DNA of 64,000 bases from Prionace glauca (Eukaryota; Chordata; Chondrichthyes; Carcharhiniformes; Carcharhinidae): the NCBI GenBank assembly GCA_037974335.1, contig CM075734.1, positions 25,942,000 to 26,005,999 on the forward strand, in the 5' to 3' direction. Of this stretch, positions 21,796 through 32,900 are shown piece after piece. A program made the translations under genes and the position numbers. The notes below the pieces were generated by a model. That model was not told where the DNA came from, did not search any database, and saw only the letters and a list, made by a program, of their open reading frames with translations. The stretch's first letter is position 1. Each line of letters opens with the position of its first letter.

Positions 21796-21839
21796 GTTGC
21801 TCTAGTCAAGGTGTAAAAGTGGAGGAGTGGGGGTGGGAA

Positions 21840-23585
21840 GAGAAATAAATTCAATACTATTACTGGAGAAAAAGTATGAAGGAAACTAATGGGACTAAAA
21901 GTCCCCAGGACCTAATAGTTTGCATCCTAAGATATTAAAGGAAGTAACTACAGAGATAGTGGATGCACTTGTAGTAATCTTCCAAGAATCTTTAAATTCT
22001 GGAAAAGTCCCAAGGTTTGGAAAACTGCCAATGTAACACCCTTATTCACAAAGGGAGGGAAACAAAAACAGGTAACTATAGGCCTGTTAGCTTAATGTCT
22101 GTCGATGGGAAAATGTCCATTATAAAGGACATCATCTGTGCAGAGCATTTAGAAATACATAATCAAGCAGAATCAGCATGGTCTCATGAAGGAGAAATCA
22201 CATCTGACAAAATTATTAGAATTCTTTGAGATGGTAATGAGAAAGAAAGATAAAGTGGAACCAGTAGATGTAATATACCTGAATTTCCAAAAGGTGTTTG
22301 CGAAGGTACTGTATGAAAGGTTACTTAATAAGGAATCCATGGTGTTGACAGTAGTATATTATCATGGATTGAGTATTGCCTGACAAATAGAAGGCAGATG
22401 GTTAGAATGAGAGGGACATTTTCAAGATGGTGACCTGTAACTAGTGGAGTGCCACAGAATCAATTCTGGGGCCACAATCATTTATAATATATATTCATGA
22501 CTTGGATGAGGGGAGTGAATGTATTATTGTTAAGTTTGCAGATGACACAAAAACAGGTGAGAAGGCAAGTGATGAGGACGACACAAAGAATCTGCAGAGG
22601 GTTAGAGGCGGGTTAAGTGAGTGGGCAAAAACTTGGCAGATGAAATATAATGAAGGAAAATGTGAAATAACGCACTGGCAAGAATGAAGGAACTGAATAT
22701 TATTTAAATAGAGAGAGGCTGCAGAAAGCTACAGCACAGAGAGATTTGAGGGTCCTCATGAATAAATCACAAAAAGCTAGCAAGCAAGTTCAGCAGGTAA
22801 TAGGGAAGACAAATAAAATGCTGGCCTTTATTTCAAAAGGAATGGAATATGAAAACAAGAAAGCTTTGCTAAAGCTACACAAGGCACTAGTTAGATCACT
22901 TATGGAATACTGTGAACTGTTTGGTCCCCTTATCTAAGGAAAGATACATTGGCATTGAAGGCAGTTCAGAGATTGATTCTGGGTACAGAATGCTTATCTT
23001 GCAAGGAGAGATGAAGTAGGTTGGGCCTGGACTCATTGGAGTTTAGAAGAATGGGTGGTGACCTTATTGAGATATTTAAGATTCTCAGGTGGTTTGACAG
23101 GATAGATACTGAGAGGTCATTTTCTGCTGTGGAAGAGTCTAGAACCAGAGGGCATAAGCACAGATTAAGGGATCACCTGTAATGAGAAGGAATTTCTTCT
23201 CTTGATGGAGTTTAGAAGGATAAGGGGGCATCTAACTGAAACTTACAGAATACCGACGCGCCTAGATAGAGCGACATGGAGAGGATGTTTTCAGTACTGG
23301 GAGAGGCTAGAATTCACAGCCTCAGAGTGAAGAGACATTCCTTTAAAACTGAGATGAGGAGGAATTTCTTCAGCCAGAGAGCGGTGAAACTGTGGCACTC
23401 ATTGCGATAGAGAGCTGTGGAAGCCATTGAGTGTCCTTAAGACAGAGATAGGTAGGTTCTTGATCAATAAGGGGATCAAGTGTTACGGGGAGAACTCAGG
23501 AGGATGGGGATGAGAATCATATCAATCATGATTGAATGGTGGAGCGGACTTCATGGGCCAAATGGTCTAATTCTGCTCCTATTTC
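21840..23585 (+). mobile_element. CR1-clade LINE, old copy with much of RT
   Basis: Blocks occur in order: a PG-GPNSLHPKILKEV-type block near 21.9 kb, SGKVP near 22.0, VIYLNFQKVF near 22.27, KFADDTKTGEKA at about 22.54, LMNKSQKASKQVQQV at about 22.76, LHKALVRSLMEYCELF at about 22.88, and an untranslated tail to 23585. Many frame changes make it an old, dead copy. Confidence 0.8.
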
Positions 23586-23815
23586 TCAGAGGGTAATGAA
23601 CCTGTGGAATTCTTTACCGCAGAGGGTGGTAGAGGCTGGGTCAGTAAGTATGTTCAAGGCTGAGATGGACAGATATTTAAATCAGTAAGGGATTCAAGGG
23701 TTATGGGGATACAGTGGGAAAATGGAGTTGAGGATTATCATATCAAATCAGTCACGATCTCATTGAATAGCAGAGCAGACTCGATGAGCTAAATGGTCTA
23801 AATGGCTCCTGTATC
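23586..23815 (+). mobile_element. CR1-clade LINE 3' tail
   Basis: A second tail unit (ggaattctttaccgcagagg, then cacgatctcattgaatagca) abuts the previous copy. It ends just upstream of gene B's first exon. Confidence 0.65.
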
Positions 23816-23940
23816 GCGGAAAGCAGAACCATTCATGCTGATATAGCAGAAAGGAAATTCAAGAATCACCCTCCCTTGAGCCACAGAACCTCACTTGAAT
23901 TTCCCAGTCAGGCTGTGTCAGGCTAAGCTGAACTGGGCAA

Positions 23941-23986
23941 ATGCAGGAGATGTTCTGCACCTTTCTCCTGCTCGCCCTGCAGATGA
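23941..23986 (+). CDS. Gene B exon 1: signal peptide
   Basis: It encodes MQEMFCTFLLLALQM, a compact hydrophobic leader, then a phase 1 donor (atga|gtaagc). The start was chosen as the first ATG and by alignment with gene A (MQRMFWSFFLILLQT). Confidence 0.75.
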
Positions 23987-26900
23987 GTAAGCAACAACCC
24001 TACTGCTCCCCCCCCCCCAAAAAAACAAAATGTTTCTTTCCTCCACTTGTTCCCCATTTGCTTGAATATTTCTCTCTGCCTTTACTTTACAGGTGCGGTG
24101 TTACCTAACTCTAATTTGAATATTCAGCAGGCAATTGTGGACGGTCGAGAGGGAGAGACGGTGAGACTGGGGTGCATAAGCAGCAGAAAGGAAAATGATA
24201 GCCTGGTGCGTTGGGGTTATGTACCCGTTAACACTACACAAATCAAATGGCTGGTGTCCTTGAGGCCGGGATCTACAAATTTCACTCGAGTGGAAGGGAT
24301 CGAGACCCGTTTCTCCGGAACCAACGAGACCAACTTAACCTTAAAAATCGATAACTTGAAACAGACGGATTCAACCAGTTATTACTGTCAGAGTGAGCTT
24401 AGCGAAAACTGGTGCGGCTGTGGAATGGCCCTGAAAGTGAGAGCAGGCAAGTAGAAATTCATTCGGGGGAAATAATGACTGATCTCAAATGTTAACCCCA
24501 CACCGGGGGGAGGTGTTTCCCCGTGTGCTATCTGTAAGGGTGTGTTAACTCTCTCCAAACAGCCAAGAGGGAATTTGGTTAATAAGCCCATCTACTTACT
24601 GTCAGCGCCTCGCAATGTGGCAGCTCCCCCGACTGACTCCAGTAACCTGCAACAGTTAGTCATAAACCGAATCACGGGATAGTTATTGCTCAACCTTCGG
24701 TGGTTTTAGGAAGCAATTCACTCTATAAGAGTAATCAGTTCCACACATCCAATCTTCATTGGATGCTGTATTAGTTCAGGTGTGTTCTTGTTATTGTTGT
24801 AGCTTGGGTCTTTTCAATCAGCGACTTAGTTGTATTTTATCTGGGACATATTAATGGTCTACATCTTGGTGTGCAGGAGACAATTTCATAGTTTACCAAT
24901 GATATAAAACTCAGAAGTATTGCGAACTGTAAAGAGGACCATGTAGGACTTTAAAAGAACACAGACAAGTCGGTGGAGTGGGCAGATAGGTGGCAGATGA
25001 AGTTCAATGCAGACAAGTGTGAAGTGAGGTACTTTGGTAGGAACAACTTGGGGAGACAAAACTAAATAAGGGGTAAAATTCTAAAAGAGATGCAGGAGCA
25101 GAAAGACAATTTTTATTATGCACTTGTGGGACATAGTGGATGACCAGCATTTATTGCCCATGCCTTGTTGCCCTTGAAGGGCAGTTGAGAGTCAAACACA
25201 TTGCTGTTGATCTGGATCATATGTAGGCCAGACCAAGTAAGACGGCAGATTTCCTTCCTGAAAGGACATTAGTGAACCAGATAGGCTCTTTCGAGAATTG
25301 ACAATGGTTTCATGGTCATCAACAGATACTTAATGCCAGTTTTTTCTTTATTGGATTCAAAATCCACCGTCTGCCATGGCAGGATTCGAACCCAGGTCCC
25401 CAAAACGTTAACTGAGTTTCTGGATTAATAGTCTAACAATAATACCACTAGGCTATCACCTCCCCAAAGACCTAGGCCTTTCTGTGAACAGATCATTGAA
25501 GATGGCACGACAGATGGAGAGAGCCATTAATAAAACATATAGAATTCTGGGCTTTATTAATAGGAACATAAAATATAAGAGCAAAAATGTTATGCTGAAT
25601 TTATATAAGATATGATTTAGACCTCACCTGGAATATTGTGTATAGTTCTGTGCACCACATTATAGAAAGGATGTGAACACATTGGCGAGAGTGCAGAAAT
25701 GGCTTACAACAATAGTTCCAGGGATGAGAAACCTCAGTTATGGGGATAGACTGGAGAAGTTGGGACTGTTCTCCTTAGAGCAAAGGCTAAGAGGATAATT
25801 GATAGAAATGTTAAAAATCATGAGAGGGTTGGGCAGAGTAGATATGGAGAAATTGTTCCCATTCATAAAAGGATCAAGAATGAGAGAACACAAAAGAAGA
25901 AAGAAAATTTTCATACAGCAAATGGTTTGAGTCTGGAATTCACTACCTAGAATTGTGATGGAGACAGGTTCAATTGAACTTTTCAAGAGGGCAATAGATG
26001 ATTATTTGAATAGAAGTGATATGCAGGGCACAGGGAAAAAGCAGGGGAATGGCATCAATTCACAATGCCTGTTTGGAGAGCCAGTACAGACACAAGGGGC
26101 CAAATGGTCTCCTTCTGCATAACAATTTTGTCATTTTGTGAGGCAATGGTGTAAAGCTCTTCCAGAGAGCATCCTGGGTTGAGTGTCCTCTTTGTGCACT
26201 AGAATTCAATGGCCAAATGTAGACATTAATACCCAGTCAGGTAATATCATCAAAAGCATCAACATCTGAAGTGTGCACACAAAAGTTAGAAGAATTAAAT
26301 AAACAAACCAATCAATAGAACAAGCACCAAATTAGACTTATTTTAGCCACAGCTTTAAAATTACGGTTAGAAAATATAATGGCAAAATATAGCAAAGCTA
26401 CTCACACAATGATATAAGCTTGTTCATTGTTAATGTTACAATAATGGGAAATTCAGTTAACCATTCCTTATCTTCTGACCTCAGCCATCATGCCTAGAGC
26501 ACCTTCAGTTTATCTCTTGCATCCATCTCCTGAGAAGATGTCGCAGCAAATTGTCAGCAGACTTGTTTGTGTGGTGAGCAATTTCTACCCAGAAGCTCTC
26601 TCTGTGTCTTGGTACATTGGCAACACCCAGCTATCTACAGGGATTTCTACTTCGGGCATACTGATGGAATCTGAAAACAGTTACACGACTATCAGTGAAC
26701 TGGTAGTATCAACCTTTCAGTGGGTCAGTGGACTTCGTTACACCTGTGTTGTTTCACATAAAGCCCTGTCTTCTCCCATCAGAAAAATGATCAGTATTGA
26801 CAGTAAGTGAAATAAATATGTTTATTTGAAATCTCCTACATGTTAATTATCAACAGCTACCTTTTAATTTAAGAATGCAGAGATTAATACCAGTTAGAGA

Positions 26901-29900
26901 GCAAGATTCTCTCAGGGGACTCCTCCACAACTTGGCTGGCATTTTGGTCTATCATATTTTTGCAAAAAATAAACGTTAGTAGTAAAATATCTACAAAAAT
27001 ACTACAAACATTTCAAAATGGCCATCACACAAAGTGCAATAATATGTGTTCTCTACATAAATCACATTGCACTCTGAGGTACTTCAGTACAGTCAAGGAA
27101 ACATTTATTTATTGTGTCACAAGTAGGCTTACATTAACACTTCAATGAAGTTGCTCTGAAAATCCCCTAGTCGCCACACTCCGACACCTGTTTAGGTACA
27201 CAAAGGGAGAATTTAGCATGGACCTAACCAGTACGTCTTTCAGACTGTGGGAGGGGACCAGAACACCCAGAAGAAACCCACGCAGACACAGGGAGAATCT
27301 ACAGACAGCGACCCAAGCTGGGAATCGAACCTGGGTCCCTGGCACAGTGAGGCAGCAGAGCTAACAACTGAACAACCGTGATGTCCCACAATAAAGGATG
27401 GGTTTGTTTGACAATCAACAATGGCTTCATGGTCATCAATAGAGGCAGCAGTGCGAACCAGTGTGCTATCAAAACCAAATAACCTTATCTGTCATGGACA
27501 GGAATAAAGCACAAGGTTACATGTACAAATTAAGGACAACATAAAAAAGAGAATGCAGGAAGAGCTTTCTTCCTGAAGAGTGACAGCACATGGAATACAT
27601 TACTGGTGCGTGGTGGAATAAGAAACATGCATGGGTTTTAGGAAATTACAGAACAGTTCCTTGTCAACATATGGGATTGAGACATGTTAAAAATGCACCA
27701 TAGGAACATTAAATTGGTAGAGAGATGGACCCAAGACCTTTTCTTGCTTGGATCTGTTATTATGTTAATATGGCATAGAAGTCGTCTAGAAAATATTGTT
27801 TTAGTATTTATACCAATATTTAGAATTTGAATAATTATTCAAACAAATAAGACTTATTTTCTTAAGATTTCACCAGAAATTATTCTCATTACTGTTTGTG
27901 GAATTTGTGTGAAAATTAAACACCACATTCATCAACAAATGCCTTCACTGATTCTGAAGTGCTTTGGGATGTTCTGAAGCTTTGGTATGGAAACCTAAGT
28001 TCTGAATTCTGCAAAATATGACTCTGAACATTAACCGTCTCTGTTCATTTAGATCCAATTCCACCATCTATTTATGTTTTGCCACCAACCTCTGAAGATA
28101 TTGTTATGGAGAAGACAGCAACAATTGTGTGCCTGGCTGTTGGATTTTATCCTGAAAGTATTTTCTTTAGGTGGCTGGTTAATAATCAGGTTAAAGAAGC
28201 TTCCAGTTCGCAAACCTTTCCTCCAGTTCGAAATGCAAACGGGAGCTACACTTCCAGAAGTGAGTTAACAGTTGTTGTGGACAAGTGGGAATCTGGCTCC
28301 TTGTTCACCTGTGAAATTCAACATGTTTCGCTCTCCTTTCCTGTAAGGCACAGTTTGAGGAAAAGAAATGGTAAGGACATTGCAATCTGATTGACTTTAT
28401 TTTCTCCATATATCCTAATTAACATTAAATGTCCTTAAACAACAGACAGCGTCTTACAAGCTTCTTCCAAAATTTCAATTCCTCTTTCCTACCAAACCCT
28501 TCAAAATGATTTCATTTCCAAAAGGTCTGAGTCCACTTAGACATGGCATCCTCCTCCTCTTTCAGGTACAGTGCCCTAGGAGGTTGTTGGTGACCATGGA
28601 CTTCCATTGGACTGGCCTATGTTTATGCTATGTTAATGCTTGGCAACATACTGCAGTGGTTTGCTATTGCCTTCTGCAGTGTGACTGACCAGGAAACTCT
28701 TTACTGCCTGCAGTCAGATCTATTGGAAGGATTTACAAGCTGATAATGAACTTGTTTGGTTACAGTATGCATGAACCTTTCATGGCCATCAAGCTCTGAA
28801 ATGGAACTTGTACCTGGAGCTTCTAGCCCAGAAGTAGGGATGCTACCCACTGCACCAAAGTACTTTGCTAAGCATGGAATACCATTCCAATATCTGAGCA
28901 GAATTGTTAAATTTCTGTATCTGATAGAAAGACAACCTAAAGAGAAATCATGTGTCCCGTTAAAGATCTTCTTGTTGCTATATGGTTTATAATTCTTCTC
29001 TTGCTAACATTAGTAAAAAAGTGGAGGTAAATAAGGTTTAAAGGAGATGTATGAGGCAAGTTTTTTTACACAGTGGATGGTGGATGCCTGGAACTTGCTG
29101 CTGGGGGTGATAGATACAGTAGTGAGTTTTAAGGGGCATCTGGACAACTACATGAATAGGATGGGAATAGAGGGATATGGCTCCTGGAAGGGTAGGGGAT
29201 TTTAGTTCAGTCGGGTAGCATGGTAGGTGCAGGCTTGGAGGGCCAAACAGCTTGTTCCTGTGCTGTAATTTTCTTGGTTCTTTGTTCTGAACAGTGGGGA
29301 TTGTGGATACAAATTGCTACTTGTCTATATTAAACAGACTATATTAGCTGTTTCTCAAGACACAACATGGAGATGCCATTTTTTTGACTTGAAGCAGATA
29401 AGGAGCAGTCATTTAGTAAGCTGACTAGACTCGGTAGATGAATGGACAGTATTTCCATTTTCCCATCTATTTATCCTTTTGTCTTAACAAAATAAAGGTA
29501 GCTTTAAGGGATTGAAATGTGTATTGGTAAATATTAGAAATAAGGTATAGTTTTTAGTGGGTTTAATTTAATGTTTCTGTGTAAAAAAAGGGTAAATCTA
29601 TAGTTAGATTCCTGCTGGACAAAGGTGTTTGTAGATGTGGGGGTTTTGGTTTCAATTCAAACTGCTTCTATTGTGCTTAGAGAGATTATGGCATGAAAAG
29701 TAAACAAGGTAGTTATTTAACAACCAAGGGCCCTTTTAAGCTAGAAAGAATTTTGGGGTTTAATTTTAGCTGCATATATTGCAGTTGGAAATAGGTAGTG
29801 AAGGGGAAGGCACCTCTCAGTGCTGCTAGCAGCAGTTCGTTTAGAAGGTTGGAGGGGGAATATCTCTATTAGCTTTGCCAGAAGAAGGCCATACCATAGA

Positions 29901-32900
29901 GTAATAATTCAGAAAACAAGTGCAAAGATCTAAAGTCCAGTTAGTTAGGGAATCTCAAGGGATGGAAAGAAGCTTCCAAGAAGCCTGAGATTAAAGGTAT
30001 TAGAATAGAGAAGTGTTCAGTAAAGACAGACAGACTGGAGAAGAGCAGTGAGATGCCAAAAGGATATCTGAAGTGATTTTCAGGTTTGTGAAACATTGTT
30101 ACAGTTTGGGAGACATTATTAGAAATAATCATGAAAATTAGTGGGTGGATCCTGGAGTTTGTGTAAGATGTGTCTTCTGTTGTATTGCACAATACTCCAG
30201 AGATCAAAGGCTCAAGCATTAAGTTGCTACTTGTATTTTTCAGTTTCCACCTAAGCAGGAGGAAGTCTCAGAGGAAGCTTAATAATCTGATTCCAAGATT
30301 AGATGTTGGTCAGCAAGTGCATCTCAAGCATGAATGCTGGATGCTCAGCAGTCATCTGCATTGCAATGCTGCACTTTGGCATCGGTGTTGTCCAGTTAAT
30401 TTAGCTCATTTGCTATCACTGCTACAATGGCTGATTTCTGGTATCACAGGATGTGATCCATGCAGTTTGTAGAGGCAAATTTAAGCCAGGATTGACAGTA
30501 TAGCACCCAGTTCTGATCCAGGACCATGGAATAGAATGGATGCAATAAAAGTTATTTTGATGAGTTGTTATGGCACACTTTTTTAATGGCATGGGAGATG
30601 CCGTATCTGCATGAATACAAGATTTTACATCTTCATTCATGTCATCTGCGTTGTGGGCATGGCTTGAAGATGGTCAATTTGGCAGCATGATACATCATTC
30701 ATGATCAACGGCATCATGAGAAGCAAGTTTGCAGGTGACAGCAAGAATGGATAATTTTGAAAAAGGTGGTCGTGAGTGACAGGAAGATATAGATAAGTTG
30801 GTGAAGTGGGCAGAGCAGTGGCAAATGGTATTTATCCCTGATAAGTCCCAAAGTGACACACTTTGGAAGAAGTAACAAGACAAGGGTATATTTAATGAAT
30901 GACAGGACATTAGGAAGCTCAAAGGAACAGATGGATCTTGGGGTACTTAGTCACAGATCCTTGAAGGCAGGAGAGCATATGAATAGCATGGTTAAGAAGG
31001 TATATGGCACACTTGTTTTTATCAGCCCTGGTATGGAGTATAAGAAAAAGGAGGTAATGTTGGAGCTGTACAGAACATTGGTTAGGCCACAGCTGGAGTA
31101 CTGTATACAGTTCTGGTCACCTCACTCTAGGAAGAATGTGATAGCATTAAAGGGGGTACAGAGGAGGTTCACCAGGATGTTGCCTGGGATGGTGCATTTG
31201 AACTATAAGGAGACACTGGATAGGCTAGTGTTGATTTCTCTCAAGCATAAAAAGGCTGACGGTGTGTAAGATTATGAAGGGTATGGGCGGAGTGAACATG
31301 GAACAGCTGTTCCCGTTGGTTGAGAGGTCAATCATGAGGGGGCATAGTTTTCGGGTAAGGAATTGGACATTCAGAGGAGATCTGAGAATTGTTTTTCACT
31401 CAGAGGGTGGTGGGAGTCTGGAATGCACTGCCTGGGGATGTAGTGGAGGCCTGAAACCTTACAACCTTCAAAAAGTAATTGGATGACCACTTGAAACATC
31501 ATAAAATTCAAGGATGTGGAACAAGTGCTGGAAAATGGGATTAGTGCCGCTTTAGTGGTAGTTATTGTTGGTGCAGATTCACTGGGCTAAAGATTCCTTT
31601 CTGCGCTGTATGACTCACCTTCATCTCTTTCAGAATGGCTTGAATGTCACGGGCTTCCTCTTCCTCAGAGGTTGGAGCTCTGCCTGTGGCTTCATTGTTA
31701 TCTAGTTGAAGACTCCTCCACTGTGCGAATGTTGTGCAGCATGCAGCACGCAATAACAATTCTTGAAACCCTTGCTGGAGAATATTGGAGAGTTCCCCCT
31801 AACTAATAGAAGCATTGGAACCTGATCTTTCAAATCCTAATGGCCTGCTCAATGTTATTCCTGGTGATAATATGGCTGCTGTTGTAATTTTCTCTACTGC
31901 CAATTATGGGTTCTTAAAAAGGGCTGTTATCTATGTTCTGAGGAAGTAACTCTTGTCCTTTAAGAAGTAATTTCCATACCTGGGTAGGTCACTAAAATAG
32001 ATTGGGGAGTTATGAATTCTTTAGTGTGAAGGACTCATGGTAGTTGCCTGGGAAACTTGCACACACTCATTATGGTCACAAACCACCTGCACGTCAGTTG
32101 AGTGGAATGACTTACAATTCACGAAGGTGAGTTGAGCTTTTAGGGAAAACATGAGTGGAGTCAATGATGCCCTGCACCCAGAGGAAACCGTCAATTCTGA
32201 CAAAGGCTGTGGCTCAAAATCCATGGCCAAGCTAATAAGTTCTCCCACATGAGCCTCTCCATCCACAATTACATACTGTTATTCTCACCTGCAAGAGCCA
32301 CTGCTTCGTAACAAAAAACTCAGCCATTGTGTGTTTTACCCACTGTTAGAGTCATCAGGTTGTAACTGCAATGCACCCCAATATTAACTGCTCACCACAT
32401 CCTGGCTCTCGAGTTCTGAATGTCTAATTGATTCCGCTTTATTGCAAATTTATTGATGCTATGTGACCAGGATACACTCTGCCCTCTGTCTTCACTTAGT
32501 ATGGTTTAAAATGCATTTGATCTGATGCATGTGATAAAGATGTAACTATTGGTTTAATCTCTTATCTAATGATGTGTTCCTGTCTCTGGTGTAGATGATT
32601 ATATTCAGGAGCCTGTCATCCACCTGATCTCTCCCCCTCTTGACGCAGCCTCTACAAGGCTAACTGTTGTAATAAGTTGTTTGGTGTCGGACTTTTATCC
32701 TGCTGCTATCTCTGTGACTTGGAGAAATGAGAATGGGCCAGTGGATACAGGAGTGATGCAGTTTGCAGTGGCTTTGGGCAGTAACAGCACCTACCAGACA
32801 GTGAGCCAGCTCATTGTGCCAACAGCAGAGTGGGAGAGTAAATACACTTACTGGTGTGTGGTGAAACATGTGTCTCTTGGACAGCTGACGCTGAGAGCAG

